From Negativibacillus massiliensis (GTDB taxonomy: Bacteria > Bacillota > Clostridia > Oscillospirales > Ruminococcaceae): a DNA stretch of 64,000 bases. The stretch lies in assembly GCF_900148495.1 (NCBI RefSeq), contig NZ_FTRU01000008.1:558001-622000 (forward strand). Reading direction: 5' to 3'. How positions within the stretch are numbered: position 1 is the first letter of the stretch; each line of letters opens with the position of its first letter. The notes beneath the pieces are model-generated. The model had not been told where the DNA came from and did not search any database. It worked only from the letters and a program-made list of their open reading frames with translations. Position numbers and translations under genes: made by a program. Below, piece by piece: positions 24,568 to 33,097 of the stretch.

Positions 24568-27216
24568 ATGAAAGACGGTACAATACACCGACGAGTGCTT
24601 GATTATGCATACACAGACATCGCAACGCTGTACCGAGATTTTCATATTTCCGAGCAGGGATACACAGAAAAACAGGTGGAAGAAAGCCGTACACAATATG
24701 GAAGCAATATTCTGTCGGGAAGGGCATCGGATACGGTGCTTTATCGACTGCGCAGAGCTTTTGTCAATCCGTTTGCCATCATTCTGCTAATACTGGCAAG
24801 CATTTCCTTTGTGACCGATGTTCTTCTTGCGTCCAATTTTAGTCGTAACATGACAACGGTCATTATTATTTTATCGATGCTGCTCATTAGCGGTGTTGTT
24901 CGCTTTATGCAGGAATTGCGGGCAAAATCTGTTGCAGACCATCTGACAGGAATGATTGCCTCCAGCATATTGGTGCGCCGAAACAATAAGTGGGTTGGAC
25001 TTTCTTCAACCGAGCTTGTGGTCGGCGACCAGGTGCGGCTTCTGGCAGGGGATCGTGTTCCGGCAGATATTCGGCTGACCACAGCGGATGACCTGTTTGT
25101 TTCGCAGTCGGTGATTACAGGAGAAAGTGCAATCTTAGAAAAGAACACGGATGTGCTTGCACAGGAGAAAGCTCGTTCCTATGGCGAATATACTAATATC
25201 GCTTTTATGGGTTCTGCGGTTATTGGTGGTACAGCAGAAGGCGTTGTGCTTGCAGTGGGGAAGGATACTGTATATGGCGGCTTTTCTGGGACGCAGTCAA
25301 GCGAAAAAAATGGTTTTGATCAGGGTGCGGGTTCCATTGCGTGGGTGCTTATCCGGTTCATGACGATTTTAATTCCGGTTGTTTTTGTTGCCTGTGGTAT
25401 TACGCAGGGAGATTGGTTTTCTGCATTTTTGTTTGCACTTTCCGTTGCGGTTGGATTGACCCCAGAAATGCTTCCGATGGTAATTAACGCCTGCCTTGCA
25501 AAGGGAAGCGCCATTATGGGCAGCAAACAGACGGTGGTGAAAAACATAAATGCCATGCAAGGATTTGGCAGCATGGATATTTTGTGTGTGGATAAGACCG
25601 GTACTCTGACCGGAGACAGCCTGATTCTGGAATATTACATGGATATTCTCGGGAATGAAAGCCAGGCTGTCCTGGATTTAGCTTATCTGAATAGCCTTTA
25701 CCATACAGGGGTCAGCAATCATCTGGATGCAGCAATTCTCAGGTATCAGGAAATGCCGGGGAAAGCTGGGCACTTTCAGGAGCTTGAAAAGATGCATCCA
25801 AAGCTCGATGAGCTGCCGTTTAATCATGAACGAAAGTTTGCAAGTGTTCTGGTTAAGGGAAAAGAAAAGAATTTGCTTATCATCAAGGGAAGTGTGGACG
25901 AAGTCTGCCGCCGATGCGGGTTCGTTGAATATAAAGGTAACCGCAATGTTATGGAAGAGGATGGGCTTGCCAGCGTTCATGCCGTTGTGGATGAGATGAC
26001 AGAAGATGGCATGAAGGTGCTGGCGGTAGCATACAAGGAACTGGGACAGGATTATCTGGACACCAAGGATGAACAAAACTTTGTCCTGTTGGGATATCTG
26101 GCATTTTTTGATGCACCAAAACAGACCGCTGCGGCAGCCATCAGCAAGCTTCAAAAACTCCATGTTGGAATACGGGTGCTGACCGGAGATCAGGAAAGTG
26201 TGGCAATCTCTATCTGCCGTAGACTGGGCATCGATACAGCGGAGACTCTGACCGGTGCTCAGCTGGAAATTTTAAGCGATGATGAGGCTCCAATCAAAAT
26301 TGAACGCACCACCGTATTTTCTGAACTTTCACCAAAGCAGAAGGCTCAGATTGTACAGACTCTGCAATCAAATGGACACACGGTAGGATTTTTGGGGGAC
26401 GGGATGAACGATCTTCCTGCTGTTGTTGAGTCGGATGTAGGAATCTCGGTGGATACAGCAGCAGAGGCTGTCCGGGAAGGAGCAGATGTGATCCTGCTCA
26501 AAAAGGATCTGAATGTTCTGGAAGAAGGAATCAAAGAAGGACGAAAAGCCTTTGCCAATGTATCAAAATATATCAGAATTACAGCATCTTCTAACTTCGG
26601 CAACATCTTTTCGATTGTTGTTGCCAGTGTGTTTCTGCCATTTTTTCCCATGACCTCAGTACAGCTCTTGTTATTAAACCTGCTTTACGATATGCTGTGT
26701 CTTGTTTTGCCATGGGATAATGTGGATGAGGAAATCTGTGCCCGTCCGTTGGAATGGTCGGGCAGAACGCTGGGACGTTTTATGCGTTTTTTCGGGCCAA
26801 TCAGCTCATTTTTTGATATCATAACATTTTCTTACCTGTTTTTTGTCCTTTGTCCGTCGGTCTGTGGGGGAAATTTTGCAGCCTTAGCCGAGGGTGGACA
26901 GCTGCGATTTATTGCAGTATTTCAGACCGGATGGTTTTTGGAATCGATGTGGACACAGGTGCTGATTTTGCATCTGCTGCGTACCCAGAAGGTTCCCATG
27001 CTGCAAAGCAGACCTTCCCGTCCGGTGATGGTTGTCACGATGCTGGGAATTTTATTTTTCACCATCCTGACCTTTACGCCAGTGGGAACGTTGATTGGTT
27101 TGACCGCTTTGCCACTGAGTTATTTTGGCTTTTTGGTCGTGATCGTTTTACTTTATCTGTTGTTTGTTACATTAGCAAAAGGCAGATATCTTAAAAAATA
27201 TCATGAACTGCTTTGA
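24568..27216 (+). CDS. mgtA: P3B-type Mg2+-transporting P-type ATPase (first copy)
   Basis: Inner-membrane Mg2+ importer of the MgtA/MgtB family, 882 residues. Motifs in order: the N-terminal FVNPFAIILLILA, actuator VITGESAILEK, M4 [17 protein letters not shown], phosphorylation site CVDKTGTLT with D342, KGSVDEVC, hinge GDGMNDLPA and the family-specific [18 protein letters not shown]. The ATG at 24568 follows GGAGGTG at seven bases. It is followed after 15 bases by an OmpR-type regulator and then mgtC. It is probably induced by low Mg2+. A second, clearly different copy lies 2 kb downstream. Confidence 0.93.
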   Translation: MKDGTIHRRVLDYAYTDIATLYRDFHISEQGYTEKQVEESRTQYGSNILSGRASDTVLYRLRRAFVNPFAIILLILASISFVTDVLLASNFSRNMTTVIIILSMLLISGVVRFMQELRAKSVADHLTGMIASSILVRRNNKWVGLSSTELVVGDQVRLLAGDRVPADIRLTTADDLFVSQSVITGESAILEKNTDVLAQEKARSYGEYTNIAFMGSAVIGGTAEGVVLAVGKDTVYGGFSGTQSSEKNGFDQGAGSIAWVLIRFMTILIPVVFVACGITQGDWFSAFLFALSVAVGLTPEMLPMVINACLAKGSAIMGSKQTVVKNINAMQGFGSMDILCVDKTGTLTGDSLILEYYMDILGNESQAVLDLAYLNSLYHTGVSNHLDAAILRYQEMPGKAGHFQELEKMHPKLDELPFNHERKFASVLVKGKEKNLLIIKGSVDEVCRRCGFVEYKGNRNVMEEDGLASVHAVVDEMTEDGMKVLAVAYKELGQDYLDTKDEQNFVLLGYLAFFDAPKQTAAAAISKLQKLHVGIRVLTGDQESVAISICRRLGIDTAETLTGAQLEILSDDEAPIKIERTTVFSELSPKQKAQIVQTLQSNGHTVGFLGDGMNDLPAVVESDVGISVDTAAEAVREGADVILLKKDLNVLEEGIKEGRKAFANVSKYIRITASSNFGNIFSIVVASVFLPFFPMTSVQLLLLNLLYDMLCLVLPWDNVDEEICARPLEWSGRTLGRFMRFFGPISSFFDIITFSYLFFVLCPSVCGGNFAALAEGGQLRFIAVFQTGWFLESMWTQVLILHLLRTQKVPMLQSRPSRPVMVVTMLGILFFTILTFTPVGTLIGLTALPLSYFGFLVVIVLLYLLFVTLAKGRYLKKYHELL

Positions 27217-27231
27217 GAGGAGGGATCTTAG

Positions 27232-27732
27232 ATGAAAAAGAATATTGGCTTTGTCAGTCTGGATTCCTGCCTTACAGAGTGGCTTTTGGAGAAGCTGCGC
27301 CTTTCGGCTCCAGATACACCGGCAGCAAAGGAATTGCAGGAAGGACTTTCGGAGCTGATGAATGGAACGACAAGTTCCCTGATGGTAGAGATGGGGGAAA
27401 TTAGTCCGAAAACGTTTCTGGGAGATGTCATTCATTGTGGAGCACTTTCCATTGATCTGCGGCTGCGGCGGGTAATACGGGATGGAAAAGAGATTGCATT
27501 GACACCAAAGGAATTTGATATCCTGTATTTTTTGGCGCGCAACCGCGGAGAGGTGTTTACCAAAGAACAGATTTATCAAGCGGTGTGGGAAAGTGATTAT
27601 CTTCTGGATGACAGCAACATCATGGCATTTATCCGAAAACTCAGAAAGAAGATTGAACCAAATCCGGATGCACCGGAGTATATCCTGACCATCTGGGGAA
27701 TCGGATATAAGTTTAACGATAAAACAGAATAA
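27232..27732 (+). CDS. OmpR/PhoB-type winged-helix DNA-binding protein without a receiver domain
   Basis: A 166-residue regulator. The C-terminal ~95 residues are a standard OmpR winged helix (KEIALTPKEFDILYFLARN, EVFTKEQIYQAVW, ILTIWGIGYKF). The N-terminal 65 residues are too short for a receiver domain and show no phosphoacceptor Asp region. It therefore cannot be a classical response regulator. It lies between an Mg2+ ATPase gene and mgtC with tight spacing after mgtA (AGGAGGG ribosome site), so it is probably the local regulator of the island. What the N-terminal segment senses is unknown; a degenerate receiver remnant is the simplest view. Confidence 0.85.
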   Translation: MKKNIGFVSLDSCLTEWLLEKLRLSAPDTPAAKELQEGLSELMNGTTSSLMVEMGEISPKTFLGDVIHCGALSIDLRLRRVIRDGKEIALTPKEFDILYFLARNRGEVFTKEQIYQAVWESDYLLDDSNIMAFIRKLRKKIEPNPDAPEYILTIWGIGYKFNDKTE

Positions 27733-27745
27733 AACTCTCCTTACC

Positions 27746-27798
27746 AAATCGCAAGGAAATCGCAAGGTTTTGACCATGTGAATTTCCTTGCGATTTTT
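27746..27798 (+). promoter_or_regulatory. mgtC leader hairpin built from a tandem repeat
   Basis: Bases 27746-27760 are perfectly complementary to 27782-27796 (15 bp), and the stem ends in five U residues. The first strand is part of a tandem repeat (AAATCGCAAGG at 27746 and again at 27757), and the second copy can pair with 27786-27796 instead. This is either a terminator for the upstream genes or an attenuator for mgtC. Confidence 0.65.
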
Positions 27799-27832
27799 GT
27801 ATGCTATAAAAGGTCGATGGGAGGTGGCTTAC

Positions 27833-28510
27833 ATGATATACACCAGCTTTCTGTTCCGAATCTTTTTATCTTTATTGCTTGGCTTTTTAATCGGCTTGGA
27901 ACGACAGCTTACCGGTCATCCGGCAGGAATCCGAATCAATGTTTTGATTTGTATGGGAACCAGTTTTTTTACTCTGTTTCCAATGCTTTACGGGTCGGAT
28001 CAGATGTTTCGTGTCGGGAGCAGCATCATATCCGGTGTCGGATTTTTGTGCAGCGGGGTAATCTTCAAAGATAGTGGTTCTGTACGAGGAATGAATACAG
28101 CCGCCACTCTTTGGTGCACCGCAGCAATCGGAATTCTTTCCAGCACAGGAATGTATGCGATGGCGATTTCTGCTGCTGCAATCCTTATCACCTCTAATTT
28201 GATTCTACGTCCGTTGGCAAGAAAGTTAAACCCCATCATGGATGGAGACGAAATGGAAAAGCAATACCGAATTTCGGTTATTTGCCAGCAGGAAGCGGAG
28301 AGGGATGTTCGTCTGCTGCTGATTAACAGTAATCCTTGCAAGACGCTGTACCTCAACCACCTGGAAAGCTGCGATGTTGTGGGAAACAAGGTTGAAATTA
28401 TTGCAGGATATTGCTCCTTTGGAAAAACAAAAAATAATATTCTGGAGGGCATTGTTGGACGGATGCTGTCAATTGCAGAAGTAAGCAGTGCGGCGTGGGA
28501 GGTGCTGTGA
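27833..28510 (+). CDS. mgtC: MgtC/SapB family membrane protein
   Basis: A 225-residue inner-membrane protein of the MgtC family, linked in other bacteria to growth at low Mg2+ and to modulation of ATP synthase or Mg2+ pumps. The conserved N-terminal signature is RIFLSLLLGFLIGLERQLTG, then GIRINVLICMGTSFFTLF, ISGVGFLCSGVIFKD and VRGMNTAATLWCTAAIG. A soluble C-terminal domain of ~85 residues follows. The ATG at 27833 has GGGAGGTGG upstream. It is followed without a gap by two small membrane protein genes. Function in this organism is inferred from the family and neighbours. Confidence 0.92.
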   Translation: MIYTSFLFRIFLSLLLGFLIGLERQLTGHPAGIRINVLICMGTSFFTLFPMLYGSDQMFRVGSSIISGVGFLCSGVIFKDSGSVRGMNTAATLWCTAAIGILSSTGMYAMAISAAAILITSNLILRPLARKLNPIMDGDEMEKQYRISVICQQEAERDVRLLLINSNPCKTLYLNHLESCDVVGNKVEIIAGYCSFGKTKNNILEGIVGRMLSIAEVSSAAWEVL

Positions 28511-28744
28511 ATGAGGAAAAGGATAAAAAACGATAAAATAATGTTCTTTTTGTTTTTATACACAGCCTTTACTTTGATATGCAGTTTAAGCTGCATGCTT
28601 TTGCAACAGGAAGTACTGTATGAGCTTTGGTATCTGGTAACGCTGACAATCTGGATTTTCTTTGCAGTGATGTCGCTGATGCTGATGATACAGCTATTAA
28701 AGCTAAAAAATATCAGAAACAATTTAACAAACAGAAAGGAATGA
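28511..28744 (+). CDS. Small two-helix membrane protein after mgtC
   Basis: A 77-residue protein with two hydrophobic helices (IMFFLFLYTAFTLICSLSC and LWYLVTLTIWIFFAVMSLML) and charged ends. Its ATG follows the mgtC stop directly and uses the GGGAGGTG box inside mgtC, which means translational coupling. It is not recognised from any family. Its place in the Mg2+ island suggests an accessory role to MgtC or the pumps, as inference only. Confidence 0.65.
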   Translation: MRKRIKNDKIMFFLFLYTAFTLICSLSCMLLQQEVLYELWYLVTLTIWIFFAVMSLMLMIQLLKLKNIRNNLTNRKE

Positions 28745-28749
28745 GGACA

Positions 28750-29061
28750 ATGAACTACACCTGCATTTTCTTTGGATGTCTTTTTATCGCGATGGGACTT
28801 ATTTTTGCCTTTGGTAAAGGGCACATCCACCTTAAGGCATGGAAAAATATGCCGCAGAAGGAAAAGGACAAAATCGATATTCTGCCGCTTTGCCGCAATA
28901 TTGGCGAGGTGATTATGTTAAATGGAATCCTGTTTTTGACCAAAGGAATGTGGTCAGGATTTCGCGATCACTGGTTTATGTGTGCAATGGTTGCCTGGTT
29001 TATCGTCGCTGGCCTGGATGTTTGGTATATCTCAAAGGGCCACCGATATGATCATCCATAA
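28750..29061 (+). CDS. DUF3784-like membrane protein
   Basis: A 103-residue protein with three predicted membrane helices (CIFFGCLFIAMGLIFAFG, VIMLNGILFLTKGMW, FMCAMVAWFIVAGLDVWYI). The pattern FAFGKGHIHLKAWKNMPQKE after helix one is typical of DUF3784 (family call from memory). I chose ATG 28750 with AAAGGA about nine bases upstream; ATG 28741 is close and possible. It ends the mgtC-proximal group. Function unknown. Confidence 0.7.
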   Translation: MNYTCIFFGCLFIAMGLIFAFGKGHIHLKAWKNMPQKEKDKIDILPLCRNIGEVIMLNGILFLTKGMWSGFRDHWFMCAMVAWFIVAGLDVWYISKGHRYDHP

Positions 29062-29096
29062 ATTTTTATCTGATTGAGTAAAGGAAGGTGAATGGC

Positions 29097-29186
29097 ATGG
29101 ACTCTGATGGCAGTCCACCAAGGCACAGGCGCGCATGGGGCCGGAGATTCCGTGCCATTTTTTCTGCGTGCTGTCTGCCTCTATAA
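29097..29186 (+). CDS. Candidate MgtL-like leader peptide upstream of the second mgtA
   Basis: A 29-codon frame with AGGAAGG eight bases before its ATG. The peptide begins MDSDGSPPRHRR: acidic residues, then prolines, then arginines. This is the same order as in the Salmonella MgtL leader, where acidic and proline residues destabilise the ribosome at low Mg2+ and control mgtA transcription. It ends 21 bases before the mgtA start. A hairpin with a U6 run lies inside it. A second overlapping ATG frame (29092-29205) exists but has too short a spacing to the ribosome site. Resemblance is by eye, and the similarity could be convergent or chance. Confidence 0.5.
   Translation: MDSDGSPPRHRRAWGRRFRAIFSACCLPL
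29122..29163 (+). terminator. Possible attenuator in the second mgtA leader
   Basis: GGCAC (29122-29126) can pair with GTGCC (29152-29156), and alternatively ATGG (29135-29138) with CCAT (29155-29158), both directly before six U residues. Another hairpin, TGGACT/AGTCCA (29098-29117), lies earlier. The stem is imperfect, so this is a candidate only. Confidence 0.45.
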
Positions 29187-29207
29187 CAACATCGGGAGGT
29201 TTTAGCA

Positions 29208-31973
29208 ATGAACAGAAAAGAAAATCGAATTGCTGCACGTCAGGCAGCAGAAAAAGCAATGATTCGAGAAGAACAAAACCGTCGTATGGAGCATGCGGCA
29301 AAAAGCAGCATCAAGGATGTTTTGAAAGAACATCAGGCTGCACTGTGTGGATTGGATGAACAGGCAGTGAGTGAGAGCCGCAGTAAATACGGCAGCAACA
29401 AGGTGACACATGAGAAAAAACAGCCTTTGCTGAAGCGTCTGGCTGGAGCATTTGTAAATCCTTTTACGGTTATTTTGTTTTGTCTGGCAATCGTGTCCAC
29501 AATGACCGATATGGTATTCCCATATTTTTCCCTGTTTGGCAGTGTGCCGGAAGACTTTGACTGCCTGACCGTAGTGATTATTCTGACCATGGTTATCATT
29601 TCCGGAACACTTCGGTTTGTACAGGAATCCAGAAGCGGAAATGCTGCCGAAAAGTTGCTGGCGATGATTACTACTACCTGTACTGTTACCCGCAAAGGTC
29701 AGGAAAAAACAGAAATTCCGATGGATGACCTGGTGGTTGGAGACATTGTACATCTGTCCGCAGGAGATATGATTCCGGCTGATGTACGAATTCTGGAAGC
29801 GAAGGATTTATTTGTCAGCCAGGCAAGCCTTACCGGAGAAAGTGAGCCTGTCGAAAAGGTACCTTTTGCCAGTGCAGCAAAAGAGAGCGTTACCGATTAC
29901 AATAACATTGCGTTTATGGGCAGCAATGTGGTTTCGGGAAGTGCATCCGCAGTTGTAGTTTGTGTCGGAGACAACACATTGTTTGGCTCCATGGCATCTG
30001 CAGTAGCGGGAGAAGCGGTGGAAACCAGCTTTACTAAGGGAGTCAACGCAGTTTCTTGGGTTTTGATCCGCTTTATGCTGGTAATGGTTCCGCTGGTATT
30101 CTTTATTAATGGCATCACAAAAGGGGATTGGCTGGATGCATTCCTGTTTGGTATCTCCATTGCAGTTGGACTGACTCCTGAAATGCTTCCGATGATCGTG
30201 ACGACCTGTCTTGCAAAGGGCGCAGTCTCGATGAGCAAGAAACAGACCATCGTGAAAAATTTAAACTCCATCCAAAATTTTGGTGCGATGGATATTTTAT
30301 GTACGGATAAAACCGGAACACTTACTCAGGATAGAGTTGTTTTGGAGTACCATCTGAATGTAAACGGAAAGGATGATACCCGTGTACTGCGCCATGCGTA
30401 CCTCAATAGCTACTTCCAGACAGGATACAAAAATCTGATGGATCTGGCGATTATCCACAAGACTGAGGAGGCAGAGGCAGAGGACCCTAAGTTAATCGAC
30501 CTGTCTGAAAACTATGTAAAGGTAGATGAAATTCCATTTGATTTTACCCGCCGCCGTCTTAGCACAGTGGTGCAGGACAAAAACGGCAAAACTCAGATGG
30601 TGACAAAAGGTGCGGTAGAGGAGATGCTTTCCATCTGTTCCTTTGCAGAATGTGATGGAGGGGTACAACCCCTGACCGATGAGGTGCGCCGCCGTATCCT
30701 GCATACAGTGGATGAACTCAACGATAAGGGATTTCGCGTCCTTGCCATTGCACAGAAGAGCAATCCTTCTCCGGTAGGTGCTTTTGGGGTAAAGGATGAA
30801 TGCGAGATGGTGCTGATCGGTTATCTTGCTTTCCTTGATCCACCAAAGGAGTCCACAGCAGATGCAATCAAAGCACTGAAACATTACGGTGTTACCACCA
30901 AAATTCTGACCGGTGACAATGATAAGGTAACACGTACCATCTGCAAACAGGTAGGAATGAAGGTGCGCAACATGCTGCTGGGTTCTGATGTGGAGAAAAT
31001 GAGCGATGCCCAGCTTGCACAAGCAGCAGAATCCACCGATGTATTTGCAAAGCTCACACCGGACCAGAAGGCACGTGTAGTTTCGGTTCTGAGGGAAAAT
31101 GGTCATACCGTTGGATTTATGGGGGATGGCATCAATGATGCAGCTGCCATGAAAGCTGCCGATATCGGAATCTCGGTAGATACTGCGGTGGATGTAGCCA
31201 AGGAATCAGCTGATATTATCCTGTTGGAAAAGGATCTGATGGTTCTGGAACAGGGCATTATCGAGGGACGCAAAACCTATGCCAATATGATTAAATATAT
31301 CAAGATGACAGCATCCTCAAACTTTGGAAATATGTTCTCGGTTTTGGCTGCATCAGCTCTGCTTCCGTTTTTGCCAATGATGAGTGTGCATTTGATTTTC
31401 CTCAACCTTATCTACGACCTGTCCTGTACCGCTATTCCGTGGGATAATGTGGACGAGGAATTTATCACCAAACCACGCAAATGGGATGCATCCAGTGTCG
31501 GCAGCTTTATGATCTGGATTGGCCCTACCAGTTCCATCTTTGATTTTACCACCTACATTTTTATGTATTTTGTTTTCTGCCCGCTGTTTGTATCCGGTGG
31601 TGTATTGTATAACGATTTGGCAAATCACTATCAGGGTGCTCAGCTTGCTCAGATGCAGCAGGCATATATGGGAATGTTCCAGGCAGGATGGTTTGTGGAG
31701 TCGATGTGGAGCCAGACACTTGTTATCCATATGATCCGCACACCAAAACTTCCATTTATTCAAAGCCGCGCTTCTGCTTCTCTGACCCTGCTGACCTTAA
31801 GCGGTATTACCGCGCTCACCATCATTCCATTTACACCATTTGGGGCAATGTTGGGATTCGTAGCACTTCCTGTTTCTTATTTTGCATATCTGATTCCATG
31901 TATCCTGCTTTATATGGTGCTTGCAACCAGCCTGAAAAAGGCGTATGTACGTCACTATGGAGAGCTGCTTTAA
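29208..31973 (+). CDS. mgtA: P3B-type Mg2+-transporting P-type ATPase (second copy)
   Basis: A 921-residue MgtA-family Mg2+ importer, about 40 residues longer than the first copy because of a charged N-terminal extension ([20 protein letters not shown] onwards). Motifs: actuator [12 protein letters not shown]4 [18 protein letters not shown], phosphorylation site CTDKTGTLT with D367, KGAVEEML, hinge GDGINDAAA and [18 protein letters not shown]. The start uses GGGAGG. It differs from copy one throughout, so it is an old paralogue and not a recent duplication. Its leader carries the candidate MgtL-like peptide; copy one has no such leader. Confidence 0.93.
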   Translation: MNRKENRIAARQAAEKAMIREEQNRRMEHAAKSSIKDVLKEHQAALCGLDEQAVSESRSKYGSNKVTHEKKQPLLKRLAGAFVNPFTVILFCLAIVSTMTDMVFPYFSLFGSVPEDFDCLTVVIILTMVIISGTLRFVQESRSGNAAEKLLAMITTTCTVTRKGQEKTEIPMDDLVVGDIVHLSAGDMIPADVRILEAKDLFVSQASLTGESEPVEKVPFASAAKESVTDYNNIAFMGSNVVSGSASAVVVCVGDNTLFGSMASAVAGEAVETSFTKGVNAVSWVLIRFMLVMVPLVFFINGITKGDWLDAFLFGISIAVGLTPEMLPMIVTTCLAKGAVSMSKKQTIVKNLNSIQNFGAMDILCTDKTGTLTQDRVVLEYHLNVNGKDDTRVLRHAYLNSYFQTGYKNLMDLAIIHKTEEAEAEDPKLIDLSENYVKVDEIPFDFTRRRLSTVVQDKNGKTQMVTKGAVEEMLSICSFAECDGGVQPLTDEVRRRILHTVDELNDKGFRVLAIAQKSNPSPVGAFGVKDECEMVLIGYLAFLDPPKESTADAIKALKHYGVTTKILTGDNDKVTRTICKQVGMKVRNMLLGSDVEKMSDAQLAQAAESTDVFAKLTPDQKARVVSVLRENGHTVGFMGDGINDAAAMKAADIGISVDTAVDVAKESADIILLEKDLMVLEQGIIEGRKTYANMIKYIKMTASSNFGNMFSVLAASALLPFLPMMSVHLIFLNLIYDLSCTAIPWDNVDEEFITKPRKWDASSVGSFMIWIGPTSSIFDFTTYIFMYFVFCPLFVSGGVLYNDLANHYQGAQLAQMQQAYMGMFQAGWFVESMWSQTLVIHMIRTPKLPFIQSRASASLTLLTLSGITALTIIPFTPFGAMLGFVALPVSYFAYLIPCILLYMVLATSLKKAYVRHYGELL

Positions 31974-31988
31974 AAGGAGGAGATTTTG

Positions 31989-32168
31989 ATGAACTGGGCT
32001 AAAATTTGGATGAATCTGTTTGGAACAACAGAATTCTTGGGAATTGATATGGGATTTTGGGTAGCGATGGCAGTCGTTTTGCTGATCGTGATTTTGATGA
32101 ATGTTGTATTCTGGAGCATGAAGCCTAAAGTGAGAATACACCAAAATCCACAAAATATCACAGAATAA
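31989..32168 (+). CDS. Small single-helix membrane protein after mgtA
   Basis: A 59-residue protein with one strong helix (FWVAMAVVLLIVILMNVVFW) and a basic tail. The ATG at 31989 has AGGAGGAG at good spacing and lies 15 bases after the mgtA stop, so it is cotranscribed. By position it recalls the small enterobacterial peptides MgtS and MgtR that modulate MgtA, but no sequence likeness was noted. Confidence 0.65.
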   Translation: MNWAKIWMNLFGTTEFLGIDMGFWVAMAVVLLIVILMNVVFWSMKPKVRIHQNPQNITE

Positions 32169-32178
32169 AAAATACCAT

Positions 32179-32214
32179 AAAACAGCCAGCGTCTAAATGA
32201 CTCTGGCTGTTTTT
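32179..32214 (+). terminator. Terminator closing the magnesium island
   Basis: AAAACAGCCAG pairs with CTGGCTGTTTT across a 13-base loop, with a U-rich tail. Confidence 0.88.
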
Positions 32215-32368
32215 GCTTATATTAGGAGAAAAATAGATGAGGGTGTTACCATAAGGGTAAATTGTTTAGATGAAAAGAGAAATATAATGGAAATAGCTTT
32301 ACCGATTATGGTATAATGAAAAAGCAATTTTTACTAAAATCGATTTTTATTAATGTGAGGAGCTTTTT

Positions 32369-33088
32369 ATGCTGTCCATTATAATCTGTGATGACGATCA
32401 AACAATCAATCATCAGTTACTTCCGATAATTCAACAATATCTTGAACAAAAGAAAATACCGGCAGCAATTCAGCAATATACCGATGCAAAAAAGCTTTTG
32501 GAAGATATGCCGCTTTTTGATATCATGTTTTTGGATGTCGAGATGCCAGAAGAAAACGGAATTGAAGTAGCAAAAGCATTTCGGAAGCAGTCAAATTGGG
32601 GACAGATTATCTATCTTACCAACTATGCACAGTATGCCCAAACGGCATATTCTGTGCATCCTTTTGGATATCTGACAAAGCCGATTGATGAGGAAAATAT
32701 CAACAAAATTCTGGAAGAAGCGCTGGAGTATCTGGAAAAGAAATCACCCCACCATCAGTTTGGTGTGATGACAGACACCGGGATAAAACATGTTGCTGTG
32801 GAAGATATCTACTATTTTGAGACTTACGAACGAAAGATACGAATGATCTGTAAAGACGGCAAATACGTGTTTAAAGGTACGATAGAAGATGTTTATCAAA
32901 AGATTGACCGGTCAATGTTTGCCTGTCCGCATCAGAGCTTTTTGATTAATTTTTTCCATGTTGATTGTCTGAAAGGATATGACATTTTTGTTGATAACGG
33001 AGATATGATACCATTATCACAAAAGAGAAGTGTCGAGTTTAAGAAAAAATATTATGATTTTCTGGAAAATACTTACTATATGATCTAA
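32369..33088 (+). CDS. LytTR family response regulator
   Basis: A 239-residue AgrA/LytR-like regulator. The receiver domain (1-120) has the acidic pocket ICDDDQ, phosphoacceptor D in IMFLDVEMPEENG and switch lysine in YLTKPIDEE. The LytTR DNA-binding domain (about 135-239) has the family pattern VAVEDIYYFETYERKIRM and ACPHQSFLINFFHV. The gene overlaps nothing and sits nine bases before its kinase. A TGG-TATAAT extended -10 box lies at 32309-32317. No target transporter or peptide gene is adjacent. Confidence 0.92.
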   Translation: MLSIIICDDDQTINHQLLPIIQQYLEQKKIPAAIQQYTDAKKLLEDMPLFDIMFLDVEMPEENGIEVAKAFRKQSNWGQIIYLTNYAQYAQTAYSVHPFGYLTKPIDEENINKILEEALEYLEKKSPHHQFGVMTDTGIKHVAVEDIYYFETYERKIRMICKDGKYVFKGTIEDVYQKIDRSMFACPHQSFLINFFHVDCLKGYDIFVDNGDMIPLSQKRSVEFKKKYYDFLENTYYMI

Positions 33089-33097
33089 CAAAAGGGG

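Noticed and set aside
29092-29205. Alternative 37-codon leader frame before mgtA
   Set aside because: Its ATG lies only a few bases from the ribosome site and the peptide lacks the acid/proline start; the 29-codon frame is better.
32249-32317. TTACC...GGTAA inverted repeats before the first LytTR gene
   Set aside because: Two loosely similar pairs are seen (32249-32263 and about 32300-32315), but they differ in spacing and one overlaps the -10 box. Not enough to call operators.
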